Assembly: GCA_016234495.1 (NCBI GenBank)
Contig: JACRBI010000024.1
Location: forward strand, 62,001-126,000
Direction: 5' to 3'
DNA: 64,000 bases
From: Chloroflexota bacterium
Lineage (GTDB): Bacteria; Chloroflexota; Anaerolineae; Anaerolineales; Villigracilaceae
Both the position numbers and the translations under genes were made by a program. Shown here piece after piece: positions 31,812 to 39,033 of this stretch (position 1 is the stretch's first letter; the number at the start of each line of letters is the position of its first letter). The notes beneath the pieces were generated by a model that ran no database searches, was not told where the DNA came from, and saw only the letters and a program-made list of their open reading frames with translations.

Positions 31812-33041
31812 ATGACACATCCGCGCAAACTGGTTTTAAGAGTAGTTGCGATCCTCTTGATGGTGGCATCCATTTCATTGAACACGCAGCAGGTTTACGG
31901 TCAGGAGGGAATCGCGGTGGAAGATGCCGCAGTGGAGGTCGCTTTTGGGCAGACGATCACATTTTCAGCGAAGGTCAAATCCCCGATCCCCATCAAACAG
32001 GTATCGCTTCTTTTTCGCGGCGTGAATGAGGAGACCACCCGCGTGGAAACTTTGCAGGCGGCGGAGGATGGCTCGGTGAGCTTCACGTATGACGCTTCGC
32101 AGAATTTGATCCCGCCGTTTAGCTGGATCGTGTTTTGGTTTCAAGCCACGCTTGCCGATGACCAGACCTACACAAGCGCTCCGATCACCTTCCCATACAA
32201 CGATGACCGTTTTCCTTGGCGCGAAATTTCGCAGGCAAACGTGACCGTGCATTGGTATGCCGGTGACGATGCCTTTGGCGCAGCCGCCATGGATGCGGCA
32301 GGTTCGGGCATGCTTGCGATCAATGAATTTGTTCCGGTCTCGCTTTCAGACCCCATCGATGTTTATCTTTATTCCAACGTGAACGACCTGCAAAGCACGC
32401 TGCTGCTCGGCGGCGAAGATTGGACTGTCGGTCATGCCAGCCCGAAGATCGGTGTTGTGCTGGCAGCCATTGCGCCCGGCGAGAAACAGTCCATCGAAAT
32501 GGAAACAACGATCCCGCATGAGCTTTCGCATGTGATGATGTATCGCTCGCTCGGCGGAAAATATAACTACCAGCCTGTCTGGCTGACTGAAGGCATTGCC
32601 TCGATGATGGAACTGTACCCGAATCCGGATTACGCACACGCGCTGGAAATTGCCAGCGCGAATGATTCTTTAATTTCATTTGACCAATTATGCGCCTCCT
32701 TCCCCGCCGACGCAGGCAACGCCTTTCTGGCATATGCCCAGTCCCAGTCATTCGTTACCTACATCCGCGAGACCTATGGCACCTCCGGGCTGACAAGGTT
32801 AACCGAAGCCTACGGCGACGGTTTCACCTGTGAATTGGGCGCGACCAACGCGCTCGGCACGCCGCTCAGTCAACTGGATGCGCGCTGGCGCGAATCTGTG
32901 CTGGGACAAAACCGCGCAGGCGCGGCCCTCCGCAATCTTTCGCCGTTCATCCTGTTGATGTTGCTGGTGTTGGTCGTACCGCTCTGGGGCGCAATTGACA
33001 TGCTGCGTCAAAGGAGAAAACATGGAAACAAGTCAAAATGA
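31812..33041 (+). CDS. secreted, membrane-anchored gluzincin peptidase (MA-like)
   Basis: A signal peptide (about 9-28) opens this 409-residue protein. A beta-sandwich-like region (about 35-130, Q-T-I-T-F-S-A-K-V-K-S-P) is followed by a peptidase domain with zinc motif HELSH (in IPHELSHVMMYRS). The downstream WLTEGIASMME provides the third, glutamate ligand as in gluzincins. A transmembrane helix near the C-terminus (LSPFILLMLLVLVVPLWGA) with a basic tail anchors it facing outward. ATG 31812 is supported by GAGG (31801-31804). It overlaps the acylphosphatase gene by 20 bases. Substrate is unknown. Confidence 0.8.
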   Translation: MTHPRKLVLRVVAILLMVASISLNTQQVYGQEGIAVEDAAVEVAFGQTITFSAKVKSPIPIKQVSLLFRGVNEETTRVETLQAAEDGSVSFTYDASQNLIPPFSWIVFWFQATLADDQTYTSAPITFPYNDDRFPWREISQANVTVHWYAGDDAFGAAAMDAAGSGMLAINEFVPVSLSDPIDVYLYSNVNDLQSTLLLGGEDWTVGHASPKIGVVLAAIAPGEKQSIEMETTIPHELSHVMMYRSLGGKYNYQPVWLTEGIASMMELYPNPDYAHALEIASANDSLISFDQLCASFPADAGNAFLAYAQSQSFVTYIRETYGTSGLTRLTEAYGDGFTCELGATNALGTPLSQLDARWRESVLGQNRAGAALRNLSPFILLMLLVLVVPLWGAIDMLRQRRKHGNKSK

Positions 33042-33321
33042 AATCGTCCGCGTACACATCCATGTGACAGGGCGCGTGCAGGGTGTGGGCTTCCGCGCCC
33101 ACGTGGAATATCATGCTTCGCTGATCGGGGTAACAGGCTGGGTGCGGAATGTCGGCTATGACACAGTGGAAGCAGTCGCCGAAGGCACGCGCGCTCAAAC
33201 GGATAGATTCGTCGAAATGGTCAAGCAGGGGCCGCGCGCTTCACGGGTGGATGAAGCACGGATTGAATATGAAACTGTTAGCGGGGAGTTTAAAGAATTT
33301 GGGGTGAGGAGATCGTTGTAA
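33022..33321 (+). CDS. acyP: acylphosphatase
   Basis: The 99-residue product hydrolyses acyl phosphates. The catalytic arginine lies in GRVQGVGFR and the catalytic asparagine in GWVRNVGYD, both at the family positions. AAAGGAG at 33010-33016 sets the ATG at 33022, which overlaps the end of the peptidase gene by 20 bases, so translation is probably coupled. The overlap appears positional, with no obvious functional link to the peptidase. Confidence 0.93.
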   Translation: METSQNEIVRVHIHVTGRVQGVGFRAHVEYHASLIGVTGWVRNVGYDTVEAVAEGTRAQTDRFVEMVKQGPRASRVDEARIEYETVSGEFKEFGVRRSL

Positions 33322-33331
33322 GGCTTGAAGG

Positions 33332-34042
33332 TTACGCAAACCCCAATCCTCTTTCCTTCAACGAGACCCACTTGCCCGCTTGTCCGATAACCATGTGGTC
33401 GAGCACATCCACATCCAATAATTTGCCCGCCTGCACGATGGCGCGAGTCACCGCCACATCGTCGGGGCTGGGAGTCGGGTCGCCGCTGGGGTGATTGTGC
33501 GCAACAATGATCGCAGATGCGTTCGTGCGAATCGCATCCTTGAATAATTCCCCAACCCGCACCTGCGAAGAATTGACCGAGCCTTTATAAACTTCAACGA
33601 TTTCCAAAACACGATTCCTTCTATCGAGCAGAATCACGCGCAAATGCTCCTGCTCCAGGGCTGACATTTCATACTGCACGAGCGCGGCCGCATCCGCCGG
33701 ACTGTTAATGGAGGCGCGTTCCCCGGGCGATTCAACCGTCAGCCTTCTGCCCAACTCAATGGCGGCTTTGATCTGCGCGGCTTTGGCTTCGCCAATTGCA
33801 TGTTGACCCATCAACTCCTTGATCGGCGCGCGGTGCAGGCCGCCCAACCCGTTGAATTTTTTCAACAAGCGCTGCCCTACTTCCACGGCGTTTTCGCCTT
33901 GAACGCCAACCCTCAGCAGGATGGCGATCAACTCGGCATTAGTCAATACCTGCGCGCCAAGCGACACCAACCGTTCGCGCGGACGGTCTGATTCGTGCAA
34001 GTCAGCTATGCGGTAAACAGGTTTGGAGTTGGGTTTGGCCAT
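33332..34042 (-). CDS. radC: RadC-family JAB-domain protein
   Basis: This 236-residue protein has an N-terminal helix-hairpin-helix-like region (about 20-95, L-V-S-L-G-A-Q-V-L-T-N-A-E-L). The C-terminal JAB/MPN domain carries the metal motif HNHPSGDPTPSPDD with an upstream Glu (E-V-Y-K-G-S-V-N-S-S). RadC proteins were named for DNA repair, but their biochemical role is unclear. It is monocistronic, convergent with the acylphosphatase gene 10 bases away, and preceded by the terminator of the lipoprotein gene. Confidence 0.92.
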   Translation of the reverse strand: MAKPNSKPVYRIADLHESDRPRERLVSLGAQVLTNAELIAILLRVGVQGENAVEVGQRLLKKFNGLGGLHRAPIKELMGQHAIGEAKAAQIKAAIELGRRLTVESPGERASINSPADAAALVQYEMSALEQEHLRVILLDRRNRVLEIVEVYKGSVNSSQVRVGELFKDAIRTNASAIIVAHNHPSGDPTPSPDDVAVTRAIVQAGKLLDVDVLDHMVIGQAGKWVSLKERGLGFA

Positions 34043-34090
34043 GGAATCCCTCGCTATTTTTTTTCTGTAATTTTACGACGATTCAAAAAC

Positions 34091-34124
34091 CAAAGACAGG
34101 TGAGAATTATCTCACCTGTCTTTG
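34091..34124 (-). terminator. perfect 15-bp hairpin terminator of the Tyr-rich lipoprotein gene
   Basis: CAAAGACAGGTGAGA (34091-34105) and TCTCACCTGTCTTTG (34110-34124) pair perfectly around ATTA. On the minus strand GGTTTTTG follows. It lies 12 bases after the stop at 34137. Confidence 0.9.
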
Positions 34125-34136
34125 ATAAATATTACG

Positions 34137-35207
34137 TTACGGGCGCGGGCCGGGGCCTCCGCCGGGTAATCCGCCTCCACCGCCACCAACTCCGGGGCTG
34201 GGGCGTGAGCCTAAGGAGGTTTGAAATTGGCCGACATTTCCGCGCGCCTGCGGCATTTGTCCGCGGGCGAACTGGGTGGTTATCTCATCGAACTTGCCCG
34301 TGAACTGTGTCAGGTCGGGGCCGACGCCTGTTCCGCCGAAATTTGCGAAACCCGCCTGCGCATTCTTGCCGAGCTGCGCGAGGCTGGTCAATTCATCGAG
34401 GCTGAGCTTGTTGTCGCTCATCGCGCCGTTCGCAAAATCAACGAAGTCAAACGCGGACTGTAACGCGGCAACCTTGTCAGTGGGAATGTTATCCGGCTGG
34501 ATCTGGGAGAGTTTATCCACGCGTCCCTGCTGTTCCGCCTGCAAGACCGCGATCATATCCTGCGCCTGCGTTTGTAATTCCTGGGCGTTGGTCTGTGCCT
34601 GCTGTGCGGCAGCTTCGAGCTGGGCAATGGATTCTTCAGCTACGGCCAGTCCCTGCTCGAGGGTGCTGCTGATCTCCTGCAAGGACGAATCAATGGAGGT
34701 GAGCGTGTCGTTCAATTGTGAAAGTTCCGCTTCGATCGCGTTCAACTCCGTGATCATGTCTGTGGCAAGGTCGGCGTACAAAGTGTAATACTCAGCCAGC
34801 AGGTCTTCGGCATATTCGACATAGTAATCGGCATAGTAATAGTAATCGTAGACGTAGACGACTTCATCCGTGGTAATCGCATCGTCCGTAGTGGTGGTCG
34901 TGACCGCGCCTGCTGCCTGCTCGGTGGCGGCGACAGCCTCCGCGACAGCCTGATCGATCAGCGCGGCCAATTCCTCTTCGGTGAGGTTGACATATTCCAC
35001 TGTGGGACCGGGGGTGGGAGTGGCGGGCATGGCGGTCAGCACACTGGAATTCACTGTCGCCTGTGCAAGCGCCTGTGCTTGCTGTGTGCCGGCTATGGCT
35101 GTGTTGACTGTGTCGGGTGAGGCTGTGGGCGGTTCCTGCGCTCCGCAGGCGGCGATCAGGCTGGCTAATACAAGTACGATCACAAGAGTTTGTAACGATG
35201 CCTTCAT
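34137..35207 (-). CDS. lipoprotein with Tyr-rich and coiled-coil regions
   Basis: Signal peptide and lipobox LIAAC give lipidation at about Cys21 of this 356-residue protein. A Thr/Pro/Ala stalk follows (T-V-N-T-A-I-A-G-T, and ATPTPGP). A striking Tyr/Asp-rich stretch near 115-145 contains VYDYYYYADYYVEY. Residues about 145-230 form a long coiled coil (I-E-A-E-L-S-Q-L-N-D-T-L and Q-T-N-A-Q-E-L-Q-T-Q). The C-terminus is Gly/Pro-rich (G-V-G-G-G-G-G-G-L-P-G-G-G). It should be exposed on the outer face of the membrane. The family is not recognised; the stalk start resembles those of the lipoproteins at 48920 and 50890. Confidence 0.75.
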   Translation of the reverse strand: MKASLQTLVIVLVLASLIAACGAQEPPTASPDTVNTAIAGTQQAQALAQATVNSSVLTAMPATPTPGPTVEYVNLTEEELAALIDQAVAEAVAATEQAAGAVTTTTTDDAITTDEVVYVYDYYYYADYYVEYAEDLLAEYYTLYADLATDMITELNAIEAELSQLNDTLTSIDSSLQEISSTLEQGLAVAEESIAQLEAAAQQAQTNAQELQTQAQDMIAVLQAEQQGRVDKLSQIQPDNIPTDKVAALQSAFDFVDFANGAMSDNKLSLDELTSLAQLGKNAQAGFANFGGTGVGPDLTQFTGKFDEITTQFARGQMPQARGNVGQFQTSLGSRPSPGVGGGGGGLPGGGPGPRP

Positions 35208-35313
35208 TTATGCTCCTTCACTTGATTTCATTTTTCCATATGTTAAGTTCTGGATTGCTTTTCACATCATACATCAAGCATTCTCGAATCGCCTTTACAT
35301 TTTTGTTTGGGTT

Positions 35314-35354
35314 AAAAAGAGCAGGCCGCGCTTAACGCGCGGCCTGCTCTTTTT
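35314..35354 (-). terminator. perfect 18-bp hairpin terminator of the AAC(6')-like gene
   Basis: AAAAAGAGCAGGCCGCGC (35314-35331) and GCGCGGCCTGCTCTTTTT (35337-35354) pair fully around TTAAC. A tracts and T tracts are inside the arms, so it works in both directions. It lies about 77 bases after the stop of the minus-strand acetyltransferase gene. Confidence 0.88.
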
Positions 35355-35430
35355 ATTTGGATATTCTCAAGGCGGAGCAGTTTCTCTTTGGCTGGAGCAA
35401 TTCACCCGTCGGAGGTGATGCGGCACTTCA

Positions 35431-35874
35431 TCAAAGCTGCTTTACATAATGGACGAGTCGTTCCACTTCGTAATATCCCATCTTTACATGCGCGCGGATG
35501 CTGGGTTCGTTATCCAGCCAGGTGTCTGAAGCCATTTCGGTGCAGCCTTTTGCGCGCACCCAGTCTTCGGCGGCGCGGGTCATGATGCCGACGATGCCTT
35601 TGCCGCGATATTCCTCCTGGACGAACCAGCCTTCGAGGTAGCCAACGGGGCTGGTTTCGCAACCTTCTCCATATTCTCTGATGCGCGCTTCGGTTAAGCC
35701 GATTGGCTTGTCTCCGTCGCAGGCGAAGATGATCAGATAATCATCGGCGGCGGCGAGGAGTTCATCCATGTCAAAATCAAGATATTCGTCGGGAGCTTCG
35801 GGCCAGATGCCTTTGCGCATTCGGAACCATTCGGCTTTGTCTTCCTGTGTAACACGGCGAAGTGTGATTTCCAT
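35431..35874 (-). CDS. GNAT acetyltransferase resembling aminoglycoside 6'-N-acetyltransferases
   Basis: This 147-residue single GNAT domain has YLEGWFVQEEYRGKGIVGIM, with the acetyl-CoA loop R-G-K-G-I-V-G. The whole arrangement R-E-Y-G-E-G-C-E-T-S-P-V-G-Y-L-E-G, then A-E-D-W-V, then G-C-T-E-M-A-S-D-T-W-L-D-N, then H-V-K-M-G-Y, closely parallels chromosomal AAC(6') enzymes of the Ic/Ig type as I remember them. Such enzymes acetylate the 6'-amine of kanamycin-type antibiotics, but some relatives have other physiological substrates. The gene is monocistronic with its own terminator. Resistance is not shown by sequence alone. Confidence 0.75.
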   Translation of the reverse strand: MEITLRRVTQEDKAEWFRMRKGIWPEAPDEYLDFDMDELLAAADDYLIIFACDGDKPIGLTEARIREYGEGCETSPVGYLEGWFVQEEYRGKGIVGIMTRAAEDWVRAKGCTEMASDTWLDNEPSIRAHVKMGYYEVERLVHYVKQL

Positions 35875-35911
35875 GTTTCTCCTGAAAATATTATCGTTGT
35901 CTTAGAGAACG

Positions 35912-35970
35912 TTTACCACAGAGGTAATTTAATGGCTTTTCTCGGTGATCTTCGTGGTCTTTGTGGTAAA
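35912..35970. repeat. inverted repeat, ACCACAGAG/TTTGTGGT word
   Basis: TTTACCACA (35912-35920) and TGTGGTAAA (35962-35970) are perfect inverted 9-base arms enclosing words such as GATCTTCGTGGTC. It fills most of the gap between prs and the acetyltransferase gene. Confidence 0.6.
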
Positions 35971-36017
35971 AAAGCCTTTCCCGCAGTGGGCTGTGCCAGG
36001 AAACACTCTCTTATAGG

Positions 36018-36992
36018 TCATTCGCCAAAGACAAACAAATCGCTGAGTGACTCGCGGTTGATGTTGTGACGAATGGCGTCTGCGAAGACATTGCTGACGG
36101 AAAGCACTGTAAGTTTTGGATGCGATTTTTCGGGCGGCATGTGGACGGTGTCGGTGGTGATGATCTCGGTAATTTCAGGGACAGCCGCCAGCCGTTCGAG
36201 TCCGTTGCGGCTGAAGACGCCGTGAGTGCAAAGCACTCGGATATCATCAACACCTTCGTTGATGAGCACACGGCTTAGCTCCATGATCGAGCCGCCAGTG
36301 GCGATCTCATCGTCGTAGATCAGGGCGCGCTTATGTCCCTTGACCTGATTGCCTACCAGTCCGCTGATGATGACTTCGGTATCGGAGATGCGTTCCTTGT
36401 TCCCGGCAGCGACGGGCAAATTCAACGTCTTGGCAAAACGCGCCGCTGATTTGGCCTGACCCATATCCGGCGCGACGATGATGGCTCCGCTCAGGTCGAG
36501 ATTTGAAAGGTAATCCTTGAACACCATGCGGCTGCTTAGCGGGTCGGTGGGAATTCCAAAAAAGCCATGGACTTGCGGCGAGTGGAACATCATGCTCATC
36601 ACGTGCGTGGCGCCGGCCGTCTTCAACAGGTCTGCGACGAGGCGGGCGGTGATGGAAATACGCGGCGCATCCTTTTTGTCGGAACGGCCAAAGGAATAAT
36701 ACGGGATGATGGCATGGATCTCAGATGCCGCCGCGCCGCGCGCAATGTCTATCATCATCAGCAATTCCATCAAATGGTCGTTGACCGGCTGCGAGAGCGA
36801 TTGCACGATATACACGCGGCGGTAGCGCACGCTGGCTCCGAGCTGAATATACATATTGTCGTTGCTAAAACGGGTGATATGAGTCGACTCAAGCGGCACG
36901 CCGAGGTGCGCTGCGATCTTTCCCGCCAGCGGAAGATTGGAACTTCCGCTAAAGAAACGAACTTTCCCCGCGGGAATATGTGTTTTTGTCAT
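36018..36992 (-). CDS. prs: ribose-phosphate pyrophosphokinase family protein, divergent
   Basis: PRPP synthetase makes phosphoribosyl pyrophosphate from ribose-5-phosphate and ATP for nucleotide, His and Trp synthesis. The 324-residue product has the family layout with two phosphoribosyltransferase-fold halves, N-terminal FSGSSNLPLAGKIA and ALIYDDEIATGGS as the PRPP loop. Motifs deviate from the textbook enzyme: the loop is D-D-E-I-A-T-G-G-S where D-D-M-I-D-T-A-G-T is usual, and the catalytic flexible loop reads FGRSDKKDAPRISITARL. It may be a divergent but active enzyme or a paralogue. GAGG precedes the ATG. polX lies 87 bases upstream on the same strand. Confidence 0.83.
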   Translation of the reverse strand: MTKTHIPAGKVRFFSGSSNLPLAGKIAAHLGVPLESTHITRFSNDNMYIQLGASVRYRRVYIVQSLSQPVNDHLMELLMMIDIARGAAASEIHAIIPYYSFGRSDKKDAPRISITARLVADLLKTAGATHVMSMMFHSPQVHGFFGIPTDPLSSRMVFKDYLSNLDLSGAIIVAPDMGQAKSAARFAKTLNLPVAAGNKERISDTEVIISGLVGNQVKGHKRALIYDDEIATGGSIMELSRVLINEGVDDIRVLCTHGVFSRNGLERLAAVPEITEIITTDTVHMPPEKSHPKLTVLSVSNVFADAIRHNINRESLSDLFVFGE

Positions 36993-37079
36993 ACTGCCTC
37001 TGTGTTTTGGAAGTTAAATGCTGGTACAGCGATATTTATATACCACGTAATTTCGCAAGTGTGTTTTAAAATTTATTCC

Positions 37080-38801
37080 CTATCCGCGTTTTTGCAGCCA
37101 GCTCAACAACTTCTTCGTTGACCAGCAATTGATGACATCATCCTTTGTCAGCCAGGCGCGGCGCGCGGTGGCGACACCGTAGAATAAATTATCGAAGTCT
37201 TCTTCGGAGTGCGAGTCGGTGTTGATGCTGATGGGTATGCCCAACTCCTTCGCGCGGCGGGTATACATATCGTCCAGGTCGAGGCGCGACGGATGCGCGT
37301 TGATCTCCAGCGCCACACCAGTTTCAGCAGCGGCATTGAGCACGGCTTCCATATCGAGATCCGCGCCCTCTCGGTCGGGAATCAGCCGTCCCGTAGGATG
37401 ACCGATAATGTCCACATGCGGATTGCGAATGGCGCTGATCGTGCGCTGCGTGACCTTCTCACGCGGCTGGCGCAAACCCGTGTGCATGGATGCGACCACC
37501 AGGTCGAGCGATGCGAGAAATTCATCGGGATAATCCAGCGTGCCATCGGCTTTAACCTCCACTTCACTTGCGTGCAAAACTAAAATCTTGTCGCCAAGCT
37601 GTTTTTGTATTTTTTTAATTTCAGCGGCTTGTTTTTTATGGTCTTCCATTTTCAAACCGCCGGTCACGCCGAGACTGACAGAATGGTCGGTGAACGCGAT
37701 CACTTTCATTCCGCGCCGCGCGGCGGCCTGTGCCATCTCGAGCATGGACAATTTTCCATCACTCCATGTGGAGTGTGTTTGCAAATCCGCTTTGACATCT
37801 TTCAGCTCGATCAACTTCGGAAGTTTGTTCGCCTTCGCAGCCGCCACCTCGCCGCGGTCTTCGCGCAGTTCGGGCGGTATCCACGGCAGGCCGAGCGTTT
37901 CGTACACCTCCGCTTCGGTGGCGCAAAAGATTTCCTTCTTGCCTTTTGTAAACGAATGTTCCGACAGCGATAATCCCTGCGCCAGCGCGATTTGTCTGAG
38001 CTGCACATTATGATCTTTCGAGCCTGTCGCATATTGCAGAGCCGTGCCAAATTTTTCAGGCGGATGCACCCAGACTTGCGCGCGCACGCCGTCGGTAAAT
38101 TCGATGCTGGATTTTGTTTCGCCTTTGCCAAGCACGCGGCTGACTCCGGGCAGATTGACGAACGCTTCCATCACTGCCGCTGAATCTTTGGATGCCACCA
38201 GAATATCAAGATCGCCGACTGTGGAACGCATCCTTCTTAAGCTGCCGGCTGGTTCTGCTGCGACGACTCCCTTCACCCTTTTGAGAGTCGCGATGATCTC
38301 CTGCGCCAGCGGATATGCGCGTCCCAGCGGAATCCGTCCCGACCTGCGGGCGAGTGACGCAATGCCCTCGAGTATCGCCGCCTCTGATTTTGCGCCCATG
38401 CCGGGCAGGCCGCGAAGCTGTCCGTTTTTGGCGGCAGTTTCCAGTTCAGAAAGAGCCGTGATGTTCAACGTCTTCCAGATGAGCGCGATCTTTTTCGGTC
38501 CAAGCCCGGGCACTTGCAGCCAGTCTGCCAAGCTGGCCGGCACTTCAAGTTTTAGTTTTTCCAAAAATTCAAGTTTGCCGGTAGAGAGTAACTCGTCAAT
38601 TTTCTCGGCAATGGCCTTGCCCACGCCGGGAATTTCGCGCAGTTTACCTTCCTTCCAATATTCGCCGGCTTCACGGCCAAGGGTCATTAAATTTTCGGAG
38701 GCTTTGCGGTAGGCGAGGATGACGTAAATGACCTCCCCTTTGATCTCGGATAAATTGGCGATCAGCGTAAAAGTGTCTGCAAGCTGGCGGTTGTTCATCA
38801 T
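37080..38801 (-). CDS. polX: PolX: family-X DNA polymerase fused to a PHP domain, with altered catalytic residues
   Basis: The 573 residues hold a helix-hairpin-helix 8-kDa-like region (about 1-100, REIPGVGKAIAEKI), the polymerase palm with GSLRRMRSTVGDLDILV, and a C-terminal PHP domain (about 335-570, D-L-Q-T-H-S-T-W-S-D-G, TDHS, GHPTGR, INAHPSRLD, NTDSHSEED). Bacterial PolX fills short gaps in base-excision repair and the PHP domain provides 3'-5' exonuclease or phosphatase activity. The first two catalytic aspartates are present (G-D-L-D). The third, expected just before V-x-P-P-E-x-F-G, is Gln (R-A-Q-V-W-V-H-P-P-E), so polymerisation may be weak or lost. The first His of the PHP H-x-H motif is Gln. 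Confidence 0.92.
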   Translation of the reverse strand: MMNNRQLADTFTLIANLSEIKGEVIYVILAYRKASENLMTLGREAGEYWKEGKLREIPGVGKAIAEKIDELLSTGKLEFLEKLKLEVPASLADWLQVPGLGPKKIALIWKTLNITALSELETAAKNGQLRGLPGMGAKSEAAILEGIASLARRSGRIPLGRAYPLAQEIIATLKRVKGVVAAEPAGSLRRMRSTVGDLDILVASKDSAAVMEAFVNLPGVSRVLGKGETKSSIEFTDGVRAQVWVHPPEKFGTALQYATGSKDHNVQLRQIALAQGLSLSEHSFTKGKKEIFCATEAEVYETLGLPWIPPELREDRGEVAAAKANKLPKLIELKDVKADLQTHSTWSDGKLSMLEMAQAAARRGMKVIAFTDHSVSLGVTGGLKMEDHKKQAAEIKKIQKQLGDKILVLHASEVEVKADGTLDYPDEFLASLDLVVASMHTGLRQPREKVTQRTISAIRNPHVDIIGHPTGRLIPDREGADLDMEAVLNAAAETGVALEINAHPSRLDLDDMYTRRAKELGIPISINTDSHSEEDFDNLFYGVATARRAWLTKDDVINCWSTKKLLSWLQKRG

Positions 38802-38900
38802 AACGATAATCCTTTCGGTATGGGCAAATTATACGTGCAAATGTGGCAGCATTAACTAACCAGACTGATATGACATGGCTATCCCAAGGTCGAAAAAACA

Positions 38901-38986
38901 TTAACGCGAATTTCGCGAATGCAGCGAATTACGCAAATTTTTTTGCTTTTTCGCACAATTCGCCCGGTTTGCGAAATTCGCATTAA
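38901..38986. repeat. inverted repeat, GCGAATTTCGC word
   Basis: TTAACGCGAATTTCGC (38901-38916) and GCGAAATTCGCATTAA (38971-38986) are inverted copies with one mismatch. The centre holds related words (GCGAATTACGC, CACAATTCGCC). No gene is visible in 38802-39033. Confidence 0.7.
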
Positions 38987-39033
38987 GCCTTCGCTGCAAA
39001 ATTTGGAATTCGTCAAGCGACCTTGGAATCACC

